Assembly (NCBI GenBank): GCA_001603115.1 | Contig: LVBG01000030.1 | Span: 1 to 59,278, forward strand | Source of the DNA: Spirochaetales bacterium Spiro_05 | Lineage (GTDB): Bacteria > Spirochaetota > Spirochaetia > Sphaerochaetales > Sphaerochaetaceae | Direction of reading: 5' to 3' | DNA: 59,278 nt | Shown: in pieces, positions 7,977 through 16,121 of the stretch | How positions within the stretch are numbered: the stretch's first letter is position 1 | Layout of the letters: each line of letters starts with the position of its first letter | Program-made: the position numbers and the translations under genes | Notes under the pieces: generated by a model | What the model saw: the letters and a program-made list of their open reading frames with translations, nothing else | Database searches by the model: none | Told to the model about the DNA's origin: nothing

Positions 7977-7993
7977 CCTAGTTATTAACTAGG
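7977..7993 (-). promoter_or_regulatory. Palindromic operator at the sod transcription start
   Basis: CCTAGTT-ATT-AACTAGG is a perfect 7+3+7 palindrome covering the expected +1 region of the sod promoter. A near copy (13 of 17 identical) sits at the same place in the cysK promoter (27388-27404). A repressor, possibly one of the Rrf2 proteins encoded beside cysK, is proposed. Confidence 0.6.
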
Positions 7994-8001
7994 TAATAAG
8001 A

Positions 8002-8030
8002 AGTATACTCAGATCAATCCCATTAATCAA
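8002..8030 (-). promoter_or_regulatory. sod promoter
   Basis: On the minus strand TTGATT (8025-8030), a 17-base spacer and TATACT (8002-8007). The start of transcription would fall near 7995, beside the palindrome. Confidence 0.7.
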
Positions 8031-8159
8031 GTATTAATATAATGGAATACTACAAAATGGCACCCAACACTATTACTCAAGCTTCTTTTCCAGCCATCTT
8101 TACCTTTTTTTCGATTTACGGTAAGGTTTCAACGTTTTCAAAGCCTCAGGGCTGAAGAT

Positions 8160-8233
<74 letters not shown>

Positions 8234-8245
8234 AGGGTATGATCA

Positions 8246-8273
8246 GGTTGTTGCTTCGGCAGCAACCTTTTTT
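8246..8273 (+). terminator. Terminator of tRNA-Arg
   Basis: GGTTGTTGC-TTCG-GCAGCAACC (8246-8267, one G-U pair) followed by six T. Confidence 0.9.
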
Positions 8274-8447
8274 CATCTTTTGCTCTTACCCTTGACGTGT
8301 GACACAGGCTATCCTACTCTTAATACATGTACAAAATGTGGGGCTTCTTAGGAATCTTGCCACATTCGCCTCATTGTTGCGATGCTTTTTCCCAGCTATT
8401 GGAAAAGCTTTGCAAAGCATCCTGTTTGTGCGAAAGGAGGCTTGGAT

Positions 8448-8639
8448 ATGCTACCTTATGATTGTCGTGTACAGGCCAACCACCAGTTTGACTACTGCAG
8501 AGTATATGATACCCCCAAAGAAACAAAGCTCTTGCGCTTCAGCCGTCTGATCTGGTTTGGATACGATGAAGAAGGCCCTGCAGTCTACCGGGAGGATCCG
8601 AACACAAACGAAGTGGTACGCATCGATTTCCTTCAGTAG
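8448..8639 (+). CDS. Small unrecognised protein (63 residues)
   Basis: A strong AAAGGAGG (8433-8440) lies 7 bases before ATG 8448; a TTG at 8442 is an alternative. The product, beginning MLPYDCRVQANHQFDYCRVY, is charged, with 'LIWFGYDEEGPAVYREDP' in the second half, and has no membrane segment. A longer in-frame start at 8382 lacks a ribosome-binding site. The family is unknown to me. The good initiation signal and the acidic, non-random composition support a real gene. Confidence 0.55.
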   Translation: MLPYDCRVQANHQFDYCRVYDTPKETKLLRFSRLIWFGYDEEGPAVYREDPNTNEVVRIDFLQ

Positions 8640-8662
8640 GATGAATTTTCCGAGGGGTAAGG

Positions 8663-8690
8663 AAATCTCCACCAAACCTAGATTTTTTCC
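8663..8690 (+). terminator. Weak terminator after the small gene
   Basis: AAATCT (8663-8668) pairs with AGATTT (8680-8685) across an 11-base loop and runs into a T-tract. The stem is short and AT-rich. Confidence 0.35.
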
Positions 8691-8793
8691 GTTTTCGTAT
8701 TCTGGAGAGGTATATCTAGATACTCGTTAATTTTATGTTTTATAAATACTTATCTGACTTAGTACGATTGTGTCTGTTTTTAGGGCAAACTGC

Positions 8794-8822
8794 TTGACAG
8801 ATACGGATAAATATTCGATATT
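8794..8822 (+). promoter_or_regulatory. Candidate pot operon promoter
   Basis: TTGACA (8794-8799), 17-base spacer, GATATT (8817-8822), about 78 bases before the potA start. Confidence 0.5.
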
Positions 8823-8900
8823 CGCATTGAATCGTGAAGGCTCCCGCAGAACATTTCCGGGAAATTCTGTGCCTGAAACGAGTGGAGGGAATGGAAAAGA

Positions 8901-10031
8901 TTGAAAGGTGTTGAAGTGAATGTTCAGCGGGTCTCCCGCTCCTATGGCGATTTCAAGGCACTCGACGATGTAAGTGTCACGATCAAGAAAGGTGAGTTCT
9001 TCTCACTCTTGGGCCCCTCTGGTTGTGGAAAGACCACCCTGTTGAGGATCATTGCCGGATTCGATTTCCCGGATTCAGGAAGCGTGGAGTTTGACAGCAA
9101 GAACATACTTCCCTTGCCTCCGGACAAACGGCAATCCAACACAGTTTTCCAGACCTATGCCCTTTTCCCCCACCTCACCGTCTATGAAAACATAGCATTT
9201 CCCCTGCGACTCAGGCATGTGGACAAAGAGACCATTGATAAGAAGGTCCTTGAATATGTCCGTCTCGTCCAGTTGGAAGACCACATTTACAAGAAACCCT
9301 CCATGCTCAGCGGTGGGCAGAAACAACGTGTAGCCATTGCCAGGGCCCTGATCAACGAGCCCAGCGTCTTGCTGCTCGACGAACCCCTTTCCGCCCTTGA
9401 CGCAAAGCTTCGACAGAACCTTCTCATCGAGCTGGACCAGATCCATGACAAGGTCGGCATCACCTTCATCTACGTCACCCATGACCAGAGCGAAGCATTG
9501 TCCGTCTCTGACCGCATCGCGGTCATGAACAAGGGCAAGGTCCTGCAAATCGGCACCCCCTATGAAATCTATGAGGCTCCTTCCACCCGCTTTGTCGCCC
9601 AGTTCATCGGGGAGACAAACAGTTTCCCGTGCACCATCCTCTCCTGTGAACCCTATGAGGAGGAGTATCTGATGCGCGTGCAGGTTCCCGCTCTCAATGG
9701 GGAAGTCTCCGTCACCGACTACAAGGCCCAGCCGGTAGGTACCCAAATGGACTTCACGGTGCGTCCAGAGAAAGTAAGAATATCGTCCAATCCACCCAGA
9801 TCTACGGTAAAGGAACTCAATACCTTCAAGGGTATTGTTGAGGAGCCTGTCTACTCAGGCTTCCAGTCGAAGTTCTATGTCAAGTTGGACAATGAGAGCT
9901 CCACCCTGGTAAAGGTTTTCAAACAACACACGGCCTTCCTTGAGGATGGCCCGGACATTGAGTGGAAGGATACCGTCTACGTCAGCTGGACTGCCTCTGA
10001 CGGATACCTGGTGAAGGATACAGCTCGATGA
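8901..10031 (+). CDS. potA: Spermidine/putrescine ABC transporter ATP-binding protein
   Basis: 376 residues. Walker A GPSGCGKTT, signature 'LSGGQKQRVAIARAL', Walker B 'VLLLDEPLSALD' and the switch histidine in 'YVTHDQSEA' are all present; residues ~240-376 form the TOBE-type regulatory domain. It powers polyamine import through PotB/PotC. The start is a TTG at 8901, with GGAGGG 11 bases upstream; a GTG at 8916 behind AAAGGTG is an alternative. The stop overlaps potB (ATGA). Iron(III) or related CUT1 substrates are excluded mainly by the PotD-type partner. Confidence 0.9.
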   Translation: MKGVEVNVQRVSRSYGDFKALDDVSVTIKKGEFFSLLGPSGCGKTTLLRIIAGFDFPDSGSVEFDSKNILPLPPDKRQSNTVFQTYALFPHLTVYENIAFPLRLRHVDKETIDKKVLEYVRLVQLEDHIYKKPSMLSGGQKQRVAIARALINEPSVLLLDEPLSALDAKLRQNLLIELDQIHDKVGITFIYVTHDQSEALSVSDRIAVMNKGKVLQIGTPYEIYEAPSTRFVAQFIGETNSFPCTILSCEPYEEEYLMRVQVPALNGEVSVTDYKAQPVGTQMDFTVRPEKVRISSNPPRSTVKELNTFKGIVEEPVYSGFQSKFYVKLDNESSTLVKVFKQHTAFLEDGPDIEWKDTVYVSWTASDGYLVKDTAR

Positions 10032-10963
10032 AGAAGACGCTCAAACCTAGGGAGCGAGAACAACTCTTGGGAACGATGTACGGCGGGCCCATGGGCCTGT
10101 GGTTCACGCTCTTCTTCACCGTACCCTTGGGAATCATCATACTCTACAGCTTCATGAAACGCGGACTGTATGGCGGCGTTGAATGGGAGTTCACCCTCGA
10201 TGCATACAGACAGATGTTCAACCCGAGCTTCGCCATGGTCGTGGTAAGAACGCTGTGGATCAGTGTGCTTTCCACCTTCCTATGCATCCTGATTGCCATC
10301 CCCTGCGGGTATGCCATGGCAAAGAGCAAACACCAGACGTTTTTGCTCTTCCTCATCATCATCCCCTTCTGGACCAACTCGCTGATCCGCATCTATGCTT
10401 GGATCTCGATACTCTCCACCGAAGGCTTCATCAATTCACTGCTGATGCGCATCGGCCTGATCGATTCTGGACTGAAACTCATTTACAACAACGGAGCTGT
10501 TGTACTGGTACTCATCTACATGTACCTTCCCTTTGCCATACTTCCGCTGTTCACCACCATCGACAAGTTCGACTTCTCCCTTCTCGATGCTGCGCGTGAC
10601 CTCGGAGCAACCAAGCTTGGAGCAATTGTGAAGGTGATGTTCCCCAATATCCGCAGCGGATTGAGCACTGCCTTCATCTTCACCTTCATTCCCATCTTTG
10701 GCGCCTATACCGTCCCCTTGCTCGTCGGCGGCAAGGACTCGACCATGATCGGAAACATCATCGTCGACCAGGTGTCCAAAACAAGGAACTGGCCATTGGC
10801 ATCTGCATTCTCCATGATCCTGACCCTCATCTCGCTGGTGGGAGTTTTCTGGATGCTCTACAACGGGAAGCGTGAGCAGATGCAGAAAGGAAGCAAGAAG
10901 ACCACACAGCAGGCACTTGAGCACAACATCAAGGCACACCACAGTTTGCGAGGTACAAAATGA
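10028..10963 (+). CDS. potB: Spermidine/putrescine ABC transporter permease PotB
   Basis: 311 residues with six membrane segments. The permease EAA loop is readable as 'LLDAARDLGATKLGAIVKVMFP'-like sequence around residues 190-210, the contact site for the ATPase. The segment 'IIPFWTNSLIRIYAWISIL' is typical of PotB. Translationally coupled to potA and potC by 4-base overlaps. The charged C-terminal tail (KREQMQKGSKKTT) is longer than in many homologues. Confidence 0.9.
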   Translation: MKKTLKPREREQLLGTMYGGPMGLWFTLFFTVPLGIIILYSFMKRGLYGGVEWEFTLDAYRQMFNPSFAMVVVRTLWISVLSTFLCILIAIPCGYAMAKSKHQTFLLFLIIIPFWTNSLIRIYAWISILSTEGFINSLLMRIGLIDSGLKLIYNNGAVVLVLIYMYLPFAILPLFTTIDKFDFSLLDAARDLGATKLGAIVKVMFPNIRSGLSTAFIFTFIPIFGAYTVPLLVGGKDSTMIGNIIVDQVSKTRNWPLASAFSMILTLISLVGVFWMLYNGKREQMQKGSKKTTQQALEHNIKAHHSLRGTK

Positions 10964-11763
10964 ATTATCACAAGTACTCAAGCAAATCCGGCTTCTCGTT
11001 CTCCTATGTCATGCTCGCGTTGGTCATCGTCTTTTTGTTCATCCCTCTCTTTGTAGTTGTGTTCTTCTCCTTCAACAGTGCAAGGGGGATGCAGTGGGAC
11101 CATGCCTCGCTCATCTGGTACAAACGGCTCATCTTTGAGAGTCCTTCCCTGTGGTCCGCCTTCCGAAACAGCCTGATCATCGCTCTCACCAGTTCGGTCA
11201 CGGCAACCGTCTTGGGTTCCCTTGCTGCCATCGGCATCAAGTGGTACAGATTCCACGGTAGAAGCTACATCACCACCGTAAGTTACTTGCCGATGGTCCT
11301 TCCTGAGGTAATCATCGGTATCTCGATGTTGATCTTCTTCTCAGCGGTCAAGGTAAGGCTGGGCATGTTCACCATCTTTGCGGCTCATACCACGTTCAAC
11401 CTGCCGTTCGTTTTCATGATGGTTTCCGCCCGGCTGGATGAATTCGACTACTCCACCGTCGAAGCTGCCAGGGACCTGGGAGCCAATGAACGGCAGACCT
11501 TGACGAAAGTAATCATACCGACCATCATACCTGCAGTGCTTTCTGGATTCTTGATGTGCATCACCATGTCTTTGGAAGACTTTGTCATTACATTCTTTGT
11601 CTCTGGACCTGGTTCAGGAACCCTTCCGTTGTATGTATACTCGATGATTCGCTACGGTGTCTCACCGGTGATCAATGCTCTCTCGTTCGTCATGATCCTT
11701 GGGACCATGGTCATTGCGTTCATCTTCAGGAAGTTTCTCAAGACAGTCGCTGCAAGCAGCTAG
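10960..11763 (+). CDS. potC: Spermidine/putrescine ABC transporter permease PotC
   Basis: 267 residues, six membrane segments, beginning with a cytoplasmic tail and 'SYVMLALVIVFLFIPLFVVV'. The EAA loop reads 'TVEAARDLGANERQTLTKV'. It pairs with PotB to form the channel. 'VSYLPMVLPEVIIGISMLIF' is characteristic of PotC. Overlaps potB by 4 bases; potD follows 29 bases downstream. Confidence 0.9.
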   Translation: MNYHKYSSKSGFSFSYVMLALVIVFLFIPLFVVVFFSFNSARGMQWDHASLIWYKRLIFESPSLWSAFRNSLIIALTSSVTATVLGSLAAIGIKWYRFHGRSYITTVSYLPMVLPEVIIGISMLIFFSAVKVRLGMFTIFAAHTTFNLPFVFMMVSARLDEFDYSTVEAARDLGANERQTLTKVIIPTIIPAVLSGFLMCITMSLEDFVITFFVSGPGSGTLPLYVYSMIRYGVSPVINALSFVMILGTMVIAFIFRKFLKTVAASS

Positions 11764-11792
11764 GAGGCACCACTACTGGTTGGAGGTGCGTC

Positions 11793-12851
11793 GTGAAGAG
11801 GTTCGTCAAGGTTTTTTGGGTTTTCCTGGTATGCATACTGGTACTGTCGAGCACAGCATGTAAGAGAAAATCCTCAGAGAACGGGAAGCTGTACCTCTAC
11901 AACTGGACGTATTACACTCCCGACAATCTGGTTGCCAAGTTTGAGGAAGAGACCGGCATAGATGTCATCATCGACAACTTTGCCTCCAACGAGGAGATGT
12001 TTGCCAAGGTCATGGCCGGCGGGAACAAGGGCTATGACATACTCTTCCCCTCATCTGATTACACCCAGATCATGATCAAGCTCGGCCTTTTGGCAGAGCT
12101 CGACCATGAGAAACTCCCCAACCTTTCCCATATTGCTCCACTGATCAGGGAAAAGGCCACTTACGACCCACATTTCTCCTACGCTGTCCCCTATTTCATG
12201 GGCTCCAGCGGCATTGCAGTCAACACAGAGCGTGTAGAGGGAGCGTATGAGCGCAGTTGGGCCATCTTCTCAGACCCTCGCTTTGCAGGCAGAATGTCGC
12301 TGCTCGATGATATGCGTGAAGTTATGGGTGCTGCACTCAAACACCTTGGGTTTGAGGGAAACACCACTGATGAAGAAGAGCTCACTATGGCAGCTGAACT
12401 CATCAACAAATCGTGGAAACCGAACATCGTGAAGTTTGACTCTGAATCCTTCGGAAAAGCTTTCAGCAGGGGTGAATTTGTGGTGGTTCATGCATACCCG
12501 GAGAATGTGTTTGCAGAGCTTCCTTCCGAAAATTGGCCTTCCATCGACTTCTTCATTCCCGCTGAAGGGGGAATGATGTACATCGACAATATGGTCATCC
12601 CCGTCGGAGCTGATAACATCGAGAATGCCCACACCTTCATCAACTTCATCCACAATCCGGAGAACTATGCACTTTTCCTGGATGCCTTCGGCTTTCCCCC
12701 GACCACCAATACGGGTGCGGCACAGTACATGAAGAATACGGATTTCTTCTTCAGCGTGGAAGATCTGGCCCATTCTGACAATATCCAGGATCTTGGACCT
12801 GACTTGGAAATCTACAACCAACTTTGGCAAACTGTGCGCTATGAACACTAA
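11793..12851 (+). CDS. potD: Polyamine-binding lipoprotein PotD-like
   Basis: 352 residues from a GTG start at 11793 behind GGAGGT (11782-11787). The N-terminus has a lipoprotein signal: hydrophobic 'VFLVCILVLSSTAC' with Cys21 as the lipidated residue, in the loose lipobox style of spirochaetes. The mature part starts 'GKLYLYNWTYYTPDNLVAKF', the classic PotD/PotF beginning, and contains 'YDILFPSSDY' and 'VPYFMGSSGIAVN'. It captures spermidine or putrescine outside the inner membrane for PotABC. Longer upstream in-frame sequence overlaps potC and is rejected. Last gene of the operon. Confidence 0.9.
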   Translation: MKRFVKVFWVFLVCILVLSSTACKRKSSENGKLYLYNWTYYTPDNLVAKFEEETGIDVIIDNFASNEEMFAKVMAGGNKGYDILFPSSDYTQIMIKLGLLAELDHEKLPNLSHIAPLIREKATYDPHFSYAVPYFMGSSGIAVNTERVEGAYERSWAIFSDPRFAGRMSLLDDMREVMGAALKHLGFEGNTTDEEELTMAAELINKSWKPNIVKFDSESFGKAFSRGEFVVVHAYPENVFAELPSENWPSIDFFIPAEGGMMYIDNMVIPVGADNIENAHTFINFIHNPENYALFLDAFGFPPTTNTGAAQYMKNTDFFFSVEDLAHSDNIQDLGPDLEIYNQLWQTVRYEH

Positions 12852-12855
12852 TTAG

Positions 12856-12877
12856 TGCATAAATATGCATTTTTTTT
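12856..12877 (+). terminator. Probable terminator of the pot operon
   Basis: TGCATA-AA-TATGCA (12856-12869) followed by eight T. The stem is AT-rich and short, so the strength is uncertain. Confidence 0.45.
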
Positions 12878-12962
12878 ACAAACTGTTCTCATTTGCTCTT
12901 GCAACCCGTTTTTTCAACAGGTATTCTGAATCAACATGCATTTGTTTGGGGGGAGCTGTTTC

Positions 12963-14459
12963 ATGAACACATACCAGGTACTCACTGCGCTTGCCTTTGC
13001 CCTGTATCTCGGCCTTATGCTGGCCATCGGGTTCTTCACCTTTCGTAAGACAAAGTCCACCAGTGACTACTTTCTTGGAGGTCGATCAATCGGACCTTGG
13101 TTTACTGCACTCAGTGCAGAAGCCTCGGACATGTCCGGCTGGCTCTTGATGGGACTTCCCGGCCTTGCCTACTTCACCGGCCTGCAGGAAGCCTTCTGGA
13201 CGGCTGTAGGTCTTCTGGTCGGAACCTACCTCAACTGGTTGCTGGTTGCCAAGCGGATGCGCAAGTACACCATCCATGCGAAAGACTCCATCACCATTCC
13301 CGAATTCCTGACCAACCGTTTCCACGACAAATCGAAGGTGCTGCAGACCATCAGCTCGCTCATCATCCTGGTCTTCTTCGTGGTCTACACAGCCAGCGGC
13401 TTCCTTGCCTGCGCTAAGCTCTTCACGGCAGTCTTCGGCATGAACTACTATGCAGCGCTCATCCTTGGCGTGGTAGTCATTCTCGGTTACACCCTGCTTG
13501 GTGGGTATCTTGCTGTAGTTGCAACCGACTTCCTGCAAGGCAGCCTGATGTTCATTGCCCTTGTCGCCACCGGCATGATCGCCCTCTTTGCCATCGGCGG
13601 CCCTGTCCATACCTTTACCGAGCTTGCCAAGTTCGGCGAGCACTTCATCAACCCCTTCATCACTCCTCCTGGAACGACGTACGGGTTCTTGCAGATACTC
13701 AGTGCCCTTGCTTGGGGCCTTGGCTATTTCGGCATGCCCCACATCCTCATCCGCTTCATGTCCATTCGCAGCAATTCCGAGGTTAAGACCAGTCGCCGTA
13801 TCGCAATGGTGTGGGTAACCATAGCCATGGCAGCCGCACTCTTGGTCGGTGTCGTGGGGAAAATCTTCCTGCTGCCTCTCGAATACGCCTCACAAAGTGC
13901 TGCTGAAGCAGTCTTCATTGCCAGTATGCAGAAGATATTCCCGACCTTCATCGCCGGCTTCTTCCTCTGCGCCATCCTGGCAGCCAGCATGAGCACCGCC
14001 GACAGCCAGCTGCTTGTCGCCTCCTCAGCGTTCAGCAAGGATGTCTACAAGGCACTTCTGAGAAAGGATGCCTCCGACAAGGAGACCCTGTTGGTCAGTC
14101 GCATCACCGTAGTGGTGATCACCATCATCGCCATCTTCCTTGCCATGGATCCAAACTCATCCATCTTTGATGTCGTCTCCTATGCATGGGCAGGATTCGG
14201 AGCTACCTTCGGACCGGTCATCCTCGCTTCGCTGTTCTGGAGAAAGGCCACCAGAAACGGGGCTGTTGCAGCCATGGTCGGCGGTTTCTTGACTGTCGTC
14301 ATCTGGAAGCAGCTCTCCGGTGGGCTCTTTGATGTGTATGAACTGCTTCCCGGCTTCATCATCGCCTCCATCATCATGATTGTCTTCAGCCTCCTGGAAA
14401 AGGAACCCGATCCAGTGATGCTTGCAGATTTCGATGCCTTTACGGCAATCGAAGACTGA
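12963..14459 (+). CDS. putP: Sodium/solute symporter, PutP (proline) type
   Basis: 498 residues, about 13 membrane segments, matching PutP in length. 'DYFLGGRSIGPWFTALSAEASDMSGWLLMG' (residues ~30-60, broken here only for quotation) carries the Na+ and proline site region, and 'FFLCAILAASMSTADSQLLV' is the SSF signature. It imports proline or a related amino acid with Na+. ATG 12963 sits behind GGGGGGAGC; an in-frame ATG at 12936 would add nine unlikely residues. Monocistronic, with a strong terminator. Confidence 0.88.
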   Translation: MNTYQVLTALAFALYLGLMLAIGFFTFRKTKSTSDYFLGGRSIGPWFTALSAEASDMSGWLLMGLPGLAYFTGLQEAFWTAVGLLVGTYLNWLLVAKRMRKYTIHAKDSITIPEFLTNRFHDKSKVLQTISSLIILVFFVVYTASGFLACAKLFTAVFGMNYYAALILGVVVILGYTLLGGYLAVVATDFLQGSLMFIALVATGMIALFAIGGPVHTFTELAKFGEHFINPFITPPGTTYGFLQILSALAWGLGYFGMPHILIRFMSIRSNSEVKTSRRIAMVWVTIAMAAALLVGVVGKIFLLPLEYASQSAAEAVFIASMQKIFPTFIAGFFLCAILAASMSTADSQLLVASSAFSKDVYKALLRKDASDKETLLVSRITVVVITIIAIFLAMDPNSSIFDVVSYAWAGFGATFGPVILASLFWRKATRNGAVAAMVGGFLTVVIWKQLSGGLFDVYELLPGFIIASIIMIVFSLLEKEPDPVMLADFDAFTAIED

Positions 14460-14465
14460 AGGTGA

Positions 14466-14493
14466 GCCGGGGTTCTTCCCCGGCATTTTTTTT
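14466..14493 (+). terminator. Terminator of putP
   Basis: GCCGGGG-TTCTT-CCCCGGC (14466-14484) followed by A and eight T. Confidence 0.92.
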
Positions 14494-14523
14494 GACTTTT
14501 TCCCCAATTGCGTAGAAAAGCGG

Positions 14524-14552
14524 TTGACGCATTGCCGTGAGGAAACTATACT
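14524..14552 (+). promoter_or_regulatory. Promoter of the methionine leader and metY-metA
   Basis: TTGACG (14524-14529), 17-base spacer, TATACT (14547-14552). Transcription would start near 14559, leaving a leader of about 250 bases before metY. Confidence 0.8.
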
Positions 14553-14585
14553 GCTTCAAAATCCAGCCTTTAGGTAGGATATTTT

Positions 14586-14681
14586 CTTGGAGGAGGCACA
14601 CTATGATGCAGATGCAAAACAGCACTGATTCCTGTGATCCTATGATGTGCCGCAACGCACTCGCCTAAGAATTCCTCCAAG
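14586..14681 (+). promoter_or_regulatory. Long-range pairing that can cover the leader-peptide ribosome-binding site
   Basis: CTTGGAGGA (14586-14594), which contains the leader peptide's Shine-Dalgarno sequence, is perfectly complementary to TCCTCCAAG (14673-14681), which begins five bases after the leader stop codon. A ribosome ending the leader peptide would sit over the second arm, so translation and this pairing should exclude each other. Function is inferred. Confidence 0.5.
14603..14668 (+). CDS. Met/Cys-rich leader peptide upstream of metY-metA
   Basis: A 21-residue reading frame that starts MMQMQNSTDSCDPMMC and ends at TAA 14666-14668. Five of 21 residues are Met and two are Cys. GGAGGAGG (14589-14596) lies 6 bases before the ATG, a near-ideal initiation site, and the promoter at 14524-14552 puts it about 44 bases from the mRNA start. 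The two downstream genes make methionine, and the sulfur they use also feeds cysteine, so a ribosome-stalling attenuator that reads Met (and perhaps Cys) supply is the natural reading. I know of no described leader of this sequence. No SAM-binding riboswitch core is visible in the same leader. Confidence 0.65.
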   Translation: MMQMQNSTDSCDPMMCRNALA

Positions 14682-14738
14682 GTACTTCCATGAAACAAGC
14701 AAAACATCCCCGCTGTGGTTCGGTAACCGACCACATGC

Positions 14739-14805
14739 GATGCACCTGGCCATATTCGCTGCCAACACAGGCTTTCGTCTGTGCACTCTTCATACCAGGA
14801 GCATC
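14739..14805 (+). promoter_or_regulatory. RNA stem that sequesters the metY ribosome-binding site
   Basis: GATGC-A-CCTGG (14739-14749) pairs with CCAGG-A-GCATC (14795-14805): ten base pairs around one A-A mismatch. The 3' arm contains the metY Shine-Dalgarno AGGA (14797-14800) and ends 2 bases before the ATG at 14808. A second bulged hairpin at 14711-14739 (TGTGGT/ACCACA with CGG/CCG) abuts it. No T-run follows, so control would act on translation. Confidence 0.55.
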
Positions 14806-14807
14806 CT

Positions 14808-16121
14808 ATGTCAACAATCAACCACACCAACCATTTTGAAACCCTCGCCCTGCATGCAGGACAGGAAACAGCCGACCCCACCACCGGTGCACGAGCGGTT
14901 CCCATCTACCAGAGCACCAGTTATGTCTTCGAATCCTGTGCGCAAGCAGAAGCCCGCTTCAACCTTTCGGAGCCGGGAAATATCTACAGCCGCCTTTCCA
15001 ACCCTACCCAGGATGTCTTTGAGGCACGCATCGCCGCCCTAGAAGGGGGGATCGGCGCATTGGCAACTGCAAGCGGATCGGCAGCCATCACCCTGACGAT
15101 CCTCAATCTTGCCAAGCAAGGCGAGCACATCGTAAGTGCCCAGACCATCTACGGAGGCACGTACAACCTCTTTGCCAACACCCTTACCGAGTGGGGCATC
15201 ACCACCACCTTCGTGGATGTTTCCGATCTTGCAAAGGTACGCAAGGCGATCAAGGCCGAAACCAAGGCCCTCTTTGTTGAGACAATCGGAAACCCGAACG
15301 CCACCTTGTGTGACTTGGAACAGCTTGCCCAGATTGCCCATGAGCACAAGATCCCGTTGGTAGTGGACAATACCTTTGCTACCCCTTACTTGGTTCGACC
15401 GATCGAGTACGGAGCAGATATCGTAGTACACTCGGCAACGAAGTTCATCGGTGGCCATGGGACTGCCCTTGGAGGGGTTATCATCGACAGCGGCAACTTC
15501 TCTTGGGAAGAAAGCGGAAAATTCCCCTCCATCACCGAGCCCAATCCCAGCTACCATGGACTGAGTTTCAGCAAAGCAGTAGGAAAGGCTGCCTGGATAG
15601 CCAAGGCCCGGGCCGTCTTGCTGCGCGATACCGGAGCCTGTCTCGCACCATGGCACTCCTTCCTCTTCCTTCAAGGATTGGAAACACTGCCCTTGCGTGT
15701 TGAGCGCCATGTACAGAACAGCCTGAAGATTGTTGAGTTCCTCAATGCCCACCCAACGGTGGATGCGGTACGCCACCCCAGTCTTCCTGACAACCCCTAT
15801 CATGCGCTGTATGAGCGATATTTCCCGAAGGGAGGGATCAGCATCTTCACCTTTGACATCAAAGGAAGCGAAGAGGATGCGAGGACGTTCATCGACTCTC
15901 TCAAGATCTTCAGTCTCTTGGCAAATGTTGCAGACCTCAAGTCTTTGGTCATCCATCCGGCAACTACCACCCACTCCCAGCTCTCCGAGGAGGAGAAGAG
16001 AAGCCAGGGCATCAGAGGCACCACCATCCGCCTCTCCATTGGCTGTGAGCACATCGACGATCTGATTGCTGATCTTGAAGGGGCTTTCTCCCAGGTACAG
16101 GGAGGCAACACATGCCAGTAA
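14808..16121 (+). CDS. metY: O-acetylhomoserine sulfhydrylase
   Basis: 437 residues, the usual length of the O-acetylhomoserine (thiol)-lyase branch of Cys/Met-metabolism PLP enzymes. The PLP lysine is Lys212 in '[18 protein letters not shown]'; '[14 protein letters not shown]' and '[14 protein letters not shown]' are family motifs. It makes homocysteine from O-acetylhomoserine and sulfide. ATG 14808 is chosen because AGGAG precedes it; an in-frame ATG at 14781 would lie in the leader RNA. The stop overlaps metA by 10 bases. Sulfide may also come from cysteine turnover. Cystathionine pathway genes are not present here. Confidence 0.92.
   Translation: MSTINHTNHFETLALHAGQETADPTTGARAVPIYQSTSYVFESCAQAEARFNLSEPGNIYSRLSNPTQDVFEARIAALEGGIGALATASGSAAITLTILNLAKQGEHIVSAQTIYGGTYNLFANTLTEWGITTTFVDVSDLAKVRKAIKAETKALFVETIGNPNATLCDLEQLAQIAHEHKIPLVVDNTFATPYLVRPIEYGADIVVHSATKFIGGHGTALGGVIIDSGNFSWEESGKFPSITEPNPSYHGLSFSKAVGKAAWIAKARAVLLRDTGACLAPWHSFLFLQGLETLPLRVERHVQNSLKIVEFLNAHPTVDAVRHPSLPDNPYHALYERYFPKGGISIFTFDIKGSEEDARTFIDSLKIFSLLANVADLKSLVIHPATTTHSQLSEEEKRSQGIRGTTIRLSIGCEHIDDLIADLEGAFSQVQGGNTCQ

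Noticed and set aside
8891-8914. Eight-codon upstream frame (MEKIERC) before potA
   Set aside because: GGAGGG is only one base from this ATG, too close for initiation; it serves the TTG start of potA instead.
11556-11792. Upstream extension of the PotD frame
   Set aside because: It overlaps potC, and the lipoprotein signal begins cleanly at GTG 11793 behind GGAGGT.
14559-14807. SAM (S-box) or other known riboswitch in the met leader
   Set aside because: None of the conserved S-box core segments can be found, and the strong leader-peptide signals explain the region better.
14647-15042. Plus-strand frame overlapping leader and metY
   Set aside because: It overlaps metY in another frame, starts inside the leader peptide and has no initiation site of its own.
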